From assembly GCA_015956445.1 (NCBI GenBank), contig WIUZ02000010.1:1240001-1304000 (forward strand): a stretch of DNA of 64,000 nt, in the 5' to 3' direction. Under the pieces are notes generated by a model. That model was not told the DNA's origin and made no database searches. It worked only from the letters and a program-made list of their open reading frames with translations. The DNA is from Thelephora terrestris. Taxonomy: Eukaryota > Basidiomycota > Agaricomycetes > Thelephorales > Thelephoraceae. Both the position numbers and the translations under genes were made by a program. Positions 21,601 to 33,547 of this stretch are shown one piece after another (the stretch's first letter is position 1; every line of letters begins with the position of its first letter).

Positions 21601-23539
21601 TGTCTTCCTCTTCCAAATGGACTCCTCCTCCTGCTGCCAGCGACCCGATTATCCTGGAGGCCTTGGTACAAATTGCGCCGGAGGCTGGGGTGCCGACCGA
21701 GGAGGAGCACGCCGATTGGAGTCGCCAATCGATCAGAGCCTTGGTCTCAGCTCGTGGGGGTCCTGAAGCGTTCGGCCCAATTTGGTCCACGGTCTTGCCG
21801 ATCTGGAGGCTCAACGCGCTGCAGGGTAGGCTGGAGAAGGAGAAGGAGTTGCGAGGCCCGTGGCAGGTCCATGCACAGGCTTGGATGGTGATTAGTCTTG
21901 TCTAAATGTGGCGGGGAGGGTGGGGACTGAATCTTCTGGCTTCTAGGTTCGCCATCGGGACGTGTGCCGTAGCTTCGGGCTCCCGCCACTCCAAGTAATC
22001 GTGGATTGGGCTGACGAGATGGAAATCGCCGGTTGGCTCATCCCAGGCCTGGTCCCTGTTCCCGACGTCGCGGAAGTGACTCCCGCACCGGCCACCAGTC
22101 GTCAGCCGTCGATTCAGTCACTCAGGAGCGCGAACGAGACCTTCAGTCCAGCTGCCAGCCGCCAACCTCCAATTCGGTCACTTGGGGACGAGAACGCGGC
22201 TCCTACGCCGTCCGTTAGTTGTCAACCGTCCACTCGACCTACACCGCAGACGTCTGAGCGGGACGAGGACGTGGCCATGGCCGAAACACCGAAGAGGGGT
22301 GTCGGGACGAGTCAAAGCACGACATCGGAGAGGCGGGGTGGGGTGCCATACGTGGATCTCTCTCGGCAACCCCCAGCTCCCAAGAAGGCACGGGACCTCG
22401 TTATGTCCAACGTTGGGGCGAAGCGCGATCTTCCTGCCTCGCAGAGCAAGGAGGAGTCGATCTCCAAACGTTCGCGGACGACCGGTCGTGCAGGGAAGGA
22501 AAAGGAGGGTCCCGAAGACGTCGTCCCAGCTTTCCCACCTATGGACCTGGCTGGGGAAGTCTATGAGGAGGGTACGCCCCTGAACCTGACTGACTTCCCG
22601 GGTGCGCGCTCGATGGTGCGTTTCGAGGTCCTTTTTCTCGTCACGCTATGGGTTCTGACGCTTTAGTAGGCGTGTGACTGGTGCAGGGGCAAGCCCAGGA
22701 TTGGGAAGGCATGCCGTCCAGCTTGGCACCCGGCCTTGCGGTCAACGGACACGCGGGTGTATCTCATCTGCGATACTTGCGTTGTCCAGAAGAAGGGCTG
22801 CAGCTTCAGGGACATGGACTTCGGGATAACGCACTGGCCGATCGTCGAGTGTTCGGAGGAGGGGGACAATTGCCGCCAAAAGGAGGCCAATCGCAAGGTT
22901 AAGGCTTCGACGGACGAGCCCGTTGGTGAGGAGGGGAACGTCTCGAAGCCGAAGAAGGCACCTCGCGTGCGGAAGACTGCTGCCTCTGCAGCTCCGGATC
23001 CCTCCTCCTCTATTTCCACACGCTCGAAGACCAAGGCGGCCACGTTAGGGTCCTCGACTGCGGTTCCCACGTTCGCGATGGCTGGTCTGTCCGTTGGGGG
23101 TCCTTCCGGCGTTTCCTCAGGGCTTCACAGCTGGGAGGTCGACCTCCGCGATTTTGAGCGGGAGTGGGGCACATCCCAGGATTCGCCAGTGGCTATTGAG
23201 CAACTGCGTGCGGCGCTCCGTTCCCAAATTGCCAGGGAACGCCACGAGGTAGATCTCATCGCGGACTTGGTGGCGTCTCGTCGGGATATCGCAAAGGGAA
23301 TCCTTGTGAGGATGAACCATGAGATCATAGCTCGCGATGGCCAGCCCGTCTGGGACTCCTCCGACTTTGTGGAGACTTCTGACGATGGGGATGGGGATGG
23401 GGATGGTGACGTGTCTGTGGGTGCTGTGGGCGACGGCAATATGTTTTTGGACGGCGAGGATGTGGCGGGAGCCGCGGGAGGGGGATCTCAAGGTGTTGGC
23501 GAATCTGGAGTGGCTGAAGAGAGGTTGCGGGATGTTTGA
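21601..23539 (+). CDS. Gene X, spliced Cys-cluster protein antisense in the retroelement
   Basis: Exons run 21601-21887, 21947-22615 and 22670-23539 with GT-AG introns. The N-terminal part includes QSIRALVSARGGPEAFGPIW. The middle is Ser/Pro-rich and basic with KKARDL and SKRSRTTGR, a possible nuclear signal. The third exon opens with a cysteine cluster (CDWCRGKP, CDTCVVQKKGCSF, ECSEEGDNCR) that is probably zinc-binding, and ends in an acidic GDGDGDGD tail. It lies between pol and the 3' LTR on the opposite strand from gag/pol. The family is not recognised; a DNA-binding role is inference from the Cys cluster. Confidence 0.55.
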
Positions 23540-24045
23540 GGAACGAGGAGTAGGTCGCGTCGAATCTTTACAACTATCATCATGTACTTCTTAGCTTCTT
23601 GGACTTTTGGTTTCTTGAATCGACTTGTTTTCTTGGTTTGTCGTGTCTGAGAAGTGGTGAGATCCGTGAAATCAGCTGGGTAGGACATGGAGATGGCCTG
23701 CCTCCTCTTCGGCAGGTTGCGGGAGGATGATCGGGAAGCAGGCGCGATAGTGGGGACTAGCTCTCCTCGAGACTTTAAACACTGACCGTCCTCGGTCACC
23801 ATGACGATGTCCTGCAGGTCTGAGAGGCGTTCCACGACGGGAGGGGCGAGCAGCGCGGAAGGGAAAAGTCGACGGCACCCAAAGTACAGCTTCGCGGTCC
23901 GGTCGGGATGATCGGGACGGTTCCGGCATCTTCCGAACCACGTGGGACGCAGTACGGTCCGCGAGGAGGGGGGAAAAACGTCGGGGGTGGTGATCGAGTG
24001 AGAAAAGAAAATTTTTGAAGTCCACCACCACCAGCACGACCGCAA
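23540..24045. other. Spacer between genes X and Y with a second polypurine-tract copy
   Basis: The 18-base sequence TCTCCTCGAGACTTTAAA at 23762-23779 exactly repeats the one abutting the 3' LTR at 21449-21466. What follows on both sides is otherwise different. No gene is supported in the spacer. Confidence 0.6.
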
Positions 24046-25356
24046 TGCCTCTCATCGGGGCTCACTATCTCACCGACGGCGACAATCCTGTGTGGATAAA
24101 CAACCTTGAAGCTCGCGATCCCCCCACTGATCGTCCAGGGGTCGGCTTTCTCGACATCACTCTTGCAGACGTCGTGGAACGCGTTCGGAGCGAGCGCGGG
24201 GATCGCGATGCCTTGGAAAGGGCCACGAGTTCAGATGCTCTCTTCGGATTCGCTATCAGGGCCATTGAGGACGATCGGGGCCGCCCAGGCCGTCTGGGGG
24301 AGGACAGGGTTTGGAGGCACCTCCTAGAGATGGGTCTCGCTGCTGATGGGATGTCGGGAGACGTTCGTGAGAGCATCGCGACACGACAGGCCGTTCGTTA
24401 TACCGCTGTGATCGCGAACGAGCTCATGAGGCGTCAGGAGGGACTTGAAAACAGGGTATGTCGCCGGGACTGGTCGCGTCCGAGCATAGTGCTAACTCTT
24501 GAATGATAGATTGAGGAAGTCCGTCTCCGCAATGAATGGTTGAGGATCCGCGTGGGAATGATGGACCAGGCCATGGACGAAATGGATCGGCACTACACCG
24601 CAGAGAGCGAGGCCGGGAGTCACTACGTGAGTCCTTGCTGTCCCGCGCAAGGTCGTGACGCTGACTGGGGCACAGGTCAGGGGGTCTGAACGGCAGGATC
24701 ATGTGGCTGGAGCAATCGCTCGCGGACTTCGTCGAGGCGTCTCTCATGCGTCGGGAGTACTATGGGGAAGTTGGGGTCCGTCGCGAGGAAGTCGCCGCTG
24801 TTGCGGAGGAGCCGGTAGCTGTTGGTGAGGTGGAAGATCCGCCTGCGGTTACGGAGGTCCAGGCCCAGGCAACAGGCGAGGACGGGGATATTGTCCTTGC
24901 GCACGGGGAGGATCGCGAGGAGGCTCCGGTCCCGCTCGAGCGCGCAGAAACCGCAGAAACCGTAGGGGGTGTTGATCATGTGAGTTCATCAACTTGGTCG
25001 CGACGTCCACTGGTTGACCTGGGAAATCGTAGGTACCAACACCAGGTGTGACAGTCGTTGGGGCTAACACCATCGCGCAAGAGGGTCCACCGCCTTCCTA
25101 TACACGTAACCGCAACTACGGGCAACTCCCTCCTGCGGAATCAGACGTGGCGGCTCGTGTACGAATGCTGCAGCACGCTGTCGCCTACATGCTCCGTGCT
25201 CGTGAGATGTTCGCGAGATCCACGGGCAGATATGCGGGATATGAAGACGACCTTGACCCCACGGAGGACGCCATGATGAACGTGGTTGGGGAGACCTCGC
25301 GACGCATTCGGGCTGAGTTTGGAGAGGGTCGCGACCGCAGAGTTGATGGGGCATAG
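24046..25356 (+). CDS. Gene Y, spliced helical protein antisense in the retroelement
   Basis: Exon 1 runs from ATG 24046 to 24455 (MPLIGAHYLTDGDNPVWINN) and exon 2 24510-24626 contains RLRNEWLRIRVGMMDQAMDE, a likely helix. Further coding segments lie at about 24676-24979 (acidic, Glu/Val-rich) and 25048-25356 (ending REMFARSTGRYAGYEDDLD... to a stop). GT-AG edges are clear for the first intron; the junction before 24700 is uncertain. Together with X it forms a plus-strand pair inside the retroelement. Gene style (short exons, helical charged segments) resembles C and D, but sequence similarity is not obvious. The function is unknown. Confidence 0.5.
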
Positions 25357-25653
25357 TCCAAGGTAAGAGTGAACCAGCTGGTCATTGATGCGCAACTGCG
25401 AAGAAAAAGGGATTGTAAAGACGATGAAAGAAGGATAGCGTGCGAAGGGAACGTGGGCGTCTAGAAGGTAGATCGAAAGTGAGACAGCATCAGAATCTTA
25501 GAAGGAGGCGGTCGCGAAAGTAAATAGAGAGGTGCATAGCTATAGTCCAGAATAAATACGAGACAGGTTGGTCTGTTCTAGAACGAAGGGGAGACAACCT
25601 CGCGATAAGATCCAGCAGCGGGGTCCAAGGAATCGAAGAAGTGGACATCTTCA
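25357..25653. other. Retroelement interval between gene Y and an inserted palindrome
   Basis: No plus-strand gene is seen. On the minus strand this is the region just after the end of pol. The palindromic element at 25654 lies between it and the rest of pol. Confidence 0.4.
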
Positions 25654-26178
25654 CACTGGGGGCAAGGGCCCAAATACCCACCAGGTACATTGTGATTACA
25701 TTGTGGTTACAGTCAACAAGTGATCCCAATGTGCCCGGTGGGTAAAAATCAGGTACATTCAAAATGTGCCCAAAAATGTGAATTTAATATTACCGCTGGG
25801 CAAATACTGATCGCATTTACAATGTACCCAGTCATGTGACCATAATGCACCAAAACGCATGTCCTAGGCATATTTTGAATACATTCGATTCACATTGTAA
25901 AATCGACGACATTCAAAATGTGTTCACAATGTACCCCACCAATTCCTCCACATGTTGAATACATTGTGAATGTGATCGTCGATCGCATTCGAAAAACTTT
26001 TTAGGGCAAGTTTTGAATGTGATCTACATGTTTGGTGATGGCAAAATTTGATTCACATGATGGAGTACATTCAAAATGTGTTCACAATGTACCCACTGGG
26101 CACATTGGAGTCACTTTTTGACTGTGACCACAATGTAATCACAATGTGCCCGGTGGGTATTCAGGCCCTTGCCCCCAG
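25654..26178. mobile_element. 525-bp palindromic CACTG element in the pol end
   Basis: The ends are CACTGGGGGCAAGGGCCC and its complement, and the arms are complementary over the full length. The target duplication is TCA at 25651-25653 and 26179-26181. It differs internally from the other subfamilies. Confidence 0.93.
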
Positions 26179-29100
26179 TGTCAGGGTCTTCGCTGGTGGA
26201 GTCCTCGTCGTCGGGAAGAGTCGTGAAGCTTGGGTCGCGAGTCTCTGTACGAGCAAGGTAGGGGATTAGACGAAACCCGGCTACCCTGAGCTGAGACTGG
26301 GCGCTGTCGAGTTCAGCGACGATGTAAGAGGGGCCAGCCTTCTTGCGAATGACGACATAGGGGCCATTGTACCGGGGCTTGGTCTTGCGGTTCAGAGACT
26401 CTTCGATGCGGGAGTTCCGAACGAGGACCAGGGATCCGGGCTTGAAATCGAAGTCTACAATCTGTGAACCATGGCGCTTCTCAAACCGTTCTAGGTTCTT
26501 GACGCGGGAAGCGGTAACTGTCTCCTGCATCTTCTCAATATCTTCTTCGCGCTTCGCGAGCTGACGAGCCCGGATCGCGATGAGTTCCTCGGTAGAGATG
26601 CCAAAGTCTTGGGCAGGGACAAGGTAGGTGGCTTCAAGAATATCGAAGGGAAGGATGGGGTGAACACCGTGGACCATGTAGTAGGCACTGGGGGCAGGGG
26701 CACCTGGAATCGGTGATTACATCCCAATTACATGGTGAGTTCATGTGCACTTTTCAATGGTTGTAATCGCCGATTCCAGGTTGATTACATTTAAAATTTT
26801 ACCTTGACATGTAATTCAACTGTGCCCACCAACTCCATTTGAAACTTCCTCAAAATGTTCCCAAGCAATGTTTCCTGAATGTGCCCACTGGGCACATTGT
26901 GAAAACATCTCATGTTTTTGAGCACATTTAGATTACATCTCGGACGATTGAAGAACATGTTGACTACATTGCAGTATCATTTTTGCTGACAGATAAAAAA
27001 CATCCCAGAAACATTTGTAGAGAACATTCCAAATGTACTTGATGGACATTGGCTGGATTACATGTCAAGGTAACATTTGAAATGTAATCAACCTGGAATT
27101 GGCAATTACAATCATTGAAAAGTGCACATGAACTCACCATGTAATCAAGATGTAATCCCCGATTCCAGGTGCCCTTGCCCCCAGTGAGGGGGAGAACCCA
27201 GTCGCCTTCCGTACAGTGACGCGCTCGGCCCAGAAGACCTGCGGGAGAACCTCGCGCCACTTGGACTCGTTTCCGTGACAGGTTTTCATGACAGCTTCAC
27301 GGACATCGAAGTGCTTCGACTCGACAATCCCATTGGCTCGGGAGTTGTAGCCAGAGATGCGGATGTGTCGTATACCATATCGCGATGCAAGGATGTCGAG
27401 GGCGGCGATATAGGAGGAACCGTTGTCGGTGACAATCTCGGCGATGCCACCCCAACGACACAGGAGGTCCTGGAAGATGAAGTCGGCGATCACCTTGGCG
27501 GACTCGGAGGTAGTTGCCCGGGCTTCGGGATAAGACGTAAGCGCATCGCGAGCGTGGATGACGTATCGGTAGCTTCCGGTCCTGGGCATAAGAAAGGTGT
27601 CGATATGGGCTTTCCAAAACAGGCCGGGAACGGTCGGGACGGTTGGCGGGATGTAGAAATATTCGGTTTGGCGCAGCTGACACTCGTGACATGTCTTGAC
27701 GTACCATCGGACGTTCTCACTGAGGCAGGGCCACCAGAAACGCAGAAGTAGGTTGGCTGTCGTCGCGAAGGCTCCCTTGTGGCCGAGGTTGTCGTGGGCA
27801 AACCGAATGAGGCGGAGGCGATCTGAAGGAGGAGGAACGAGCTGTGGGCTACCCTTGCGATTCTTCCGGAACAGCTTGTTGCCAACGAGGAAGTAGTCTG
27901 TGGCTTGGCGGATGAACTGCCGGTAGTCGTGGTCAAAGAGGTCTGGAGGGCGCTCCAAGTCGGACAGGAACTTCTGTATCACGACCAGCCGTTCTTCGTG
28001 ACGGAGGCCCTTGGGGGACTGGGGGATCGCGACATCAGTCTCAGAATCCGGTGCGGAGGATCGCGACGGAGCGGCAGAGTCGTCGGGAGGTTCTGGAGAG
28101 GGTCGAGGGGAAGGAGAGGAGGCATGCAGAGCTGGTTCGGGTTCAATGGCGAATAATATAGAAGGTGCCGGGTCTAGGGGGGTTCGAGGTGTGTTGACTT
28201 CAAGGAAGAATCCTGCGCCGAGGTCTATCCACTCTTCTAGTTCGTCCGGATCGTCGGGAGGCGGATCCTCAGGGGCGCGAGGACGACGGGAGAGACCGTC
28301 AGCTCCGGTGTGCTTGTCAGCGGGGACGTGGACGAGCTTGAAGTCAAAGAGCAGGATGGCGGATATCCATCGGTTCACGGCATCGTTGGGATGGAGCGTA
28401 GGGTTATTGAGCATCCCCTTGATAAACTTGGCATCCATTTCCACAGTGAGTTTCTTCACGCCGATGGTGTAAATCTGCGTCTGCTTGAGTGCGCGAAACA
28501 GCCCAAAGAGCTCGAGCTTGGCCTGAGAGTATCGCGACTCGCGATCGTTGAACGTGATGGACCCGAATCGACTGGGGTAGCGCTTGCCGTCTTCACCGAC
28601 CTGAAGGAGAATGAAACCAACACCGTTCATGCAGGAGTCGACGGCTAGGATGACTGGGCGTTGCGACTCGTAGTCGATAGGGCGTAGAGCTGGTGAGTTT
28701 ACGATCGCAGCCTTGAGGTTCTCGATAGCTGCCAACTGCAGGGGTCCGATTTCGAAGGGTTCGTCTTTCCGTGTTAGCTGGATGAGGGGCCTTGCGACGA
28801 GAGTGTAGTTCTTGATGAAGATTCGAAGGACTCCACAGGTTCCCAGAAAGGCTCGAACCTCTGAGACATTCGTCGGGACTGGCCAGTCCTGGATGGCCTG
28901 GATTCGCGAAGGATCCGCGATACGACCTTCGTAAGTACAAATGTGTCCAAGAATGTCGGCCTGGGGTACTCCGATGAAAGCCTTCTTCCCGCTAAACGTA
29001 GCCCCGTAGGACTTGACGCGCTGGATGATCCGGTGGACTGCTTGGAAGTGCTCCCAGACGAATCGTCGAATGCCTGGGTTTTCGGGGATGGTCTTGTACG

Positions 29101-30649
29101 TTCCGTCGGGAAGCTCGTATCGCGACTTTGGGCCTTTGATGGGGACATCGTCGGCGAAAGGCTGGGTCCAGTGCGGGATTTCGGGTCGAAGAATGTGGGA
29201 GACGTCTCCCTGTAGCACGGCTGGGGAGTTGGTCCAACCCATTGGTAGAACTGTCAGTCGGAACGCGCCAAGGGGAGTGTTGAACGTAGTCATGTCGCGA
29301 GAGTCGGGATGAAGCTGGCGCTGGTCGAAGGAAACGTATAGGTCGAGCGTGGTGTAGATGGAGCGACCAGCGAAGTCTTCGGCAACCACATCAGTGTAGG
29401 GAGGCATGGCAGCGTTCTTGATTGTAACGGCGTTGAGAGGCTCCAGGGAATGGACCAGACGTAAGGACTTCCCATCCTTCTTGTAGACACAGAACCATCT
29501 GCTGTTGTAGGAGGAGGACGAGGGTTCGTAGACACCGGACTGCCACTTGTTCTCGATGATCTGGGTGACCTCAGAGAGGATCCCGCGAGGGATGGGGCCT
29601 TGTCTGAGTACCCAGGGCGTGTGCGCGATGTGCGGGATCTCGATGGGGGCGAAGTACTTGGGATCAAATGTCCCTCTCTCGTCGTCGGTCCATGCGAATG
29701 CCGTGTGATGGGTGCTAACGATCCACTCCGCGAGCTTCACTTCTTCTGGTAGCAGAAGTCCTTTGCCAAGCGCCATTTGCTTCCGGCGTTCGGGAGTGAA
29801 GCGGGGGACGGGGGTGTATTTGGGAGGGTGCGTAGGCAAGGGAGGCATGTCGGCAAGGGGGTCGGGATGGTCGTGCCGAATGATCTGAAAGTTCTCTGGC
29901 AGGGTGGTGGCGACGGGTCGAGTCTTGTTCGCTACTTTCTTGTACAGGAACGTGGATCCACCGAAGGTCTCGCTAGCGAGCGGGATCTGGGAGTAGAGCT
30001 CCGATAACCACATGCTGGCTGCTCGTGCGGGAGTGAGAGGGTCGAGAGGGGGAGATGGTAACTCTTCGCGAAGGGCTGCAAACTCTGTCGAAAGGTCGCG
30101 ACGGGCGGGAGCATTACCCATCGCGAGGAAGAAATGTTCTAGGCGTTCTGACGAAGTTCCTGCCACTTCGAGAGGTGGGTAACCGTCCTGGGTGTCTGCA
30201 TTGTTTTGGGGTGATCTTTCCGTCACACTCGATCTGAGAGCTCTGTAGACCTCTAATGCCAGGTGGCGGGTGAGAGCTGGTGTCGATGAGGTGGTCGCGA
30301 CGTCGGGAGGATCGGGGATATCGAGAGTGGAGCGATCCGGTGGGGTCTCAGGATGGCCATCTATAGAATCGTATCCTATGAAGAAAGAGGAGAAAGGAGT
30401 GGGGGCAGCATAGTAGGATGATATGGGGAAGGGAGCAGAGGAGATAAAAGGAGAAAGGACGGAGGAAATCGAGACAAGAGGAGGTGGGAGAGGAGACATA
30501 GGTGAAACTGACGCAAGTTCTGGTAGAGGGGACCGGGACAGGGAGGTATCATAGGGTATCCGATGTTTTGCGGCCTGCAGCTTGGCGTGCACTGCAGACA
30601 CTGGGAGTCGGTTGGGTCGGGACGCGGGAGTAGGTTCAGACGGCTCCAC
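26111..30649 (-). CDS. Ty3/gypsy pol region (RT, RNase H, integrase), interrupted
   Basis: The main open frame (27134-30649) contains a reverse transcriptase with LPMGWTNSP and FADD motifs, an RNase H domain (AVDSCMNGVGF; ADGLSRR), an HHCC integrase zinc-binding region (CHECQL) and an integrase core with HIDTF, TDNGSSY and ANGIVESKH. A chromatin-binding-like C-terminal part, with a GPYVVIRKK-type segment, lies at 26179-26677. A 501-bp palindromic element (26686-27186) and a 525-bp one (25654-26178) split the region. It is a recent fossil of a probably once-active element. Confidence 0.9.
26686..27186. mobile_element. 501-bp palindromic CACTG element in the integrase region
   Basis: The ends are CACTGGGGGCAGGGGCACC and GGTGCCCTTGCCCCCAGTG, and the target duplication is AGG at 26683-26685 and 27187-27189. 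It is the full-length relative of the truncated copy at 2169-2506. Confidence 0.95.
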
Positions 30650-30717
30650 GAAGATGTGGGGCTCTTTGCGCGAGAGCGGGGGAGGTTGGGGCTCTGTCGC
30701 GACCGTAGTGCCGTCTG

Positions 30718-33399
30718 CTAATGAAAATTTACCGCTTCCTCGGGATTTGGTCGAGGAGACTTGCGGATTCGGGGCTGCGTCGCGAACACGTAGAGCTTTC
30801 CCGTTTTCGGATCTTTGACGCGGATCTCGTGCTTCCCTCCTGCGCTGCTGACTTCGGAGCAGCTGATGACATCGAAGAAAGGTCGTCCTAAAAGAACCTC
30901 GAAAGGCGCTTCTTCGACGACCTGGATCTGGAGATAGATAGTGATGGGACCGAGCTGAACTGGGTGGTCTTCAATAAGGCCTAGCGTCATGGTGGTGCTT
31001 GCATTCGCCGACTCCATTGGCATAGCGCGACTCGCGACGATGGGTGCTTGCAATCGGGACCAGACATCCTTTCTCATCACCACGACCTGAGCACCTCCGT
31101 CGAGAATGCACTCGGGTTCGACACCCGGCCCAAACGTCGGGTGGATGACGCGAAGGGGAAGGGAGGAGGCTGCTGCGGAGGATGAGGAGTCGTACTTCAC
31201 GAGGTCCAAGAAGACTGAGGGGGGTTCTGCATCGAAACATCCAGCTAGGTAAGCATCCACTTCATCGACTTCTACCGTGTTGGCCGAGATCTTCTTGCTG
31301 GTGACAATCTCCCTGACGTGTTTTCGAAGGTCGGGAGCGACGGCCAGAAGTTCGCGAGCGCTGAGGTTGACCTTGGAGTCGAGCACACGATGGACTATGT
31401 CGCTTGTCTTCACGTTGTGTTCGACTGGGGCCTGGAAGCGATACTTGGAGTCGTCGGGAGGTGGTCTAGGTGGATAGGAGACTGGTCGCATCGGTCCTTG
31501 GGGGCGCTGTGTCTGGCGATCTCCCGCTCGAGCTCCAGGCTTTCCGGAGGTGTTGGCGGGGTTCGTCTGGGTCTGGGTAGGATCAGGAGTGGGCTTGGAC
31601 GGTCCCGACTCGTGACTGGCTGGGGTAGGGCCCGTAGGGGCAGGTGGTAATCGTCCGTCCCTTCGGGGTGGGCCCGTCCTTCTCGCGATCTCGACACCGT
31701 CAAACCTGACTTTCTTGGGGCCAGTCTGCAGGGCGTAGATCTGGGCGTTGCGAATGGAGTCGAGCTGGGCTTGCATCAGTTCGACTTGTTCTAGTGTCTC
31801 GTCGTCGTACTTGGAGAGGGGGGTAGGAGCGTAGCGACTCTCGACGGGAGTGTGTGGTATGCTGGTAGTCGCGTAGTCCTCCTGGTCGGGATCGTATTCC
31901 TCCTCGAAGAGGTCGTACTGTTCGTCGGGATGGGCGTAATACTCTTCGGCAGGGGGGTCTATGTCTATGGTGAACACACACTCGTCTGGGCCTTCCAAGA
32001 AGTTGGTTGCAAAGGCGTCGCGACCTTGTCCTTCGTCGAGGCCCTCTGATGTCCAGTAGTTGTCGATACGTTCGCGAAGGTTCTTGCCGGGGATGTTGCG
32101 TGGAGGGTAGCGGCCATCGGGTAAGGATAGCTTCCCGTAGCCGTTCTTGATGACCTTTCCTTGTACAAGGTAGTCCGCTGCGATGGGGCAGTCGCGAACG
32201 AAGTGGTCATGGGCGCTACAGAACACGCAGTTCTGGGTGTACTGCTCTGGGTTTAGGGTGTTCCACCGGGGGACGTTTTGAAATACTCCTCCCGGAGTAG
32301 TCTGGGAAGTAGCGGGACGAGGGAGGCGTGGTGGAGGGGCAGAAGGAGGGGGCCCACGGCGAGGCTGTACGTTCGCGGTGAAGACCCGAGTCAGGTTTGA
32401 CATCGCCTGGATGAGCTCGCTGACGCTCCCCTGCTCTGCGGGCTCCGTCTTCGGGATGACAGCTTGAGAGTCGGGGTTGTCGTCGGGAGCGCGTGCGTTG
32501 AGGACAAACAACGCAGCCTCGTGGACATCAGAGAACTGGTAGCCGTCGTCGGGAAGGACGTCAGGCTTCTTGATCGACAGTCGATGCAGGATTCGTGCGC
32601 GGATAGGCTGGGGGAATCCCCTGAGATAGGCGGCGTCACGCTCCCAAGCGGTGTAGCGTCCCTTCGCAATGAGGTACGCGGAATAGGTAAGGAAGGACCG
32701 GTAGTAGTCGCCGAGGTCTTCGCGACTCATGTCCCGGTACCCGCGAGTGCGCTCCAGGAGGGTATCCAGATCTCGAGTGGTCCAGCGGCGATCCGCTTGG
32801 AGGTGGGAATAAAGATGTCTAACTTCGATCTTAAACTGGGCCCAAGTGGCGGGAGTGTGAGCGAGGACGTCCGGGTGCAAGCAGGGAACGTGCTCCCAGG
32901 ACTCAGCTGCGCGACCGGCGTAACGCTGAGCCCAGTCAATCATCTGTGCGTCGTCTAGACCTGCGCGCTTGGCTACCTCCTCGAGCTCGTCAAAGAAGGT
33001 CTTGAAGCCTTGCTCAGTATCGGAGGCGAACCGAGGAGCCTCGCGACTGTGCGTCAGGGGCATGTTGGCCGTCATTGCTGGATAAGATACGGGTGGGTGG
33101 GTGGGAAAAGTTGGTGTCGTGATCGGGAGGGCCTGCGCGAGTCGTGACGGGGAGTCTGGGGGAGTGGGCGATCGCGACGGCGGAACGGTGCCTGGCAAGT
33201 CGGTGGGTGAAGATAGTGGGGTGCGGAAGAAGGTCTCGTCTTGTTCGGGATGTGGGAGAGGGTTGTTCGATGAGGAGGCGATCTGCCGGGCTACGATGGC
33301 GGAAACAACGTTGTCGAGTAGAGAGAGAGTCTGGCGAGTGTCGAGAATAGCCTGTCGGGCTTCCCGAACGTCTTGGTTAATCTCGGCTGGGGCTTGCAA
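30718..33399 (-). CDS. Ty3/gypsy gag with zinc knuckle and protease
   Basis: One open frame of about 893 residues. The N-terminal half has a retrotransposon gag/capsid-like region (FKIEVRHLYSHLQADRRW, LAHTPATW). A CCHC zinc knuckle reads CVFCSAHDHFVRDC. A Pro-rich and acidic linker follows, and the C-terminal part is a retropepsin-like domain (CILDGGAQVVV; FEVLLGRPFFDVISC). It would make the particle and process it. The frame looks whole. Pol starts as a separate frame a short distance downstream, as is common in this superfamily. Confidence 0.88.
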   Translation of the reverse strand: MQAPAEINQDVREARQAILDTRQTLSLLDNVVSAIVARQIASSSNNPLPHPEQDETFFRTPLSSPTDLPGTVPPSRSPTPPDSPSRLAQALPITTPTFPTHPPVSYPAMTANMPLTHSREAPRFASDTEQGFKTFFDELEEVAKRAGLDDAQMIDWAQRYAGRAAESWEHVPCLHPDVLAHTPATWAQFKIEVRHLYSHLQADRRWTTRDLDTLLERTRGYRDMSREDLGDYYRSFLTYSAYLIAKGRYTAWERDAAYLRGFPQPIRARILHRLSIKKPDVLPDDGYQFSDVHEAALFVLNARAPDDNPDSQAVIPKTEPAEQGSVSELIQAMSNLTRVFTANVQPRRGPPPSAPPPRLPRPATSQTTPGGVFQNVPRWNTLNPEQYTQNCVFCSAHDHFVRDCPIAADYLVQGKVIKNGYGKLSLPDGRYPPRNIPGKNLRERIDNYWTSEGLDEGQGRDAFATNFLEGPDECVFTIDIDPPAEEYYAHPDEQYDLFEEEYDPDQEDYATTSIPHTPVESRYAPTPLSKYDDETLEQVELMQAQLDSIRNAQIYALQTGPKKVRFDGVEIARRTGPPRRDGRLPPAPTGPTPASHESGPSKPTPDPTQTQTNPANTSGKPGARAGDRQTQRPQGPMRPVSYPPRPPPDDSKYRFQAPVEHNVKTSDIVHRVLDSKVNLSARELLAVAPDLRKHVREIVTSKKISANTVEVDEVDAYLAGCFDAEPPSVFLDLVKYDSSSSAAASSLPLRVIHPTFGPGVEPECILDGGAQVVVMRKDVWSRLQAPIVASRAMPMESANASTTMTLGLIEDHPVQLGPITIYLQIQVVEEAPFEVLLGRPFFDVISCSEVSSAGGKHEIRVKDPKTGKLYVFATQPRIRKSPRPNPEEAVNFH

Positions 33400-33547
33400 A
33401 GCCAGGAGCCGAGCGCGAGATCGCGTCTGAGGGGGGGAGAAATCTAGCGGGATAACCTTTTGCGTACGACCTCGTCCGCGGGGTGGAATGGCTGATAGCT
33501 TCTAGCCAGAAGTGACCTCCGAACCGGTCTCGGCGTGGGTTCCAAAA

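Noticed and set aside
27275-28648. Several plus-strand ORFs over 100 residues opposite pol
   Set aside because: Frame shadows of the long pol coding region, without splice sites or domains of their own, unlike genes X and Y.
31318-32958. Plus-strand ORFs opposite gag
   Set aside because: Shadow frames of GC-rich gag coding sequence.
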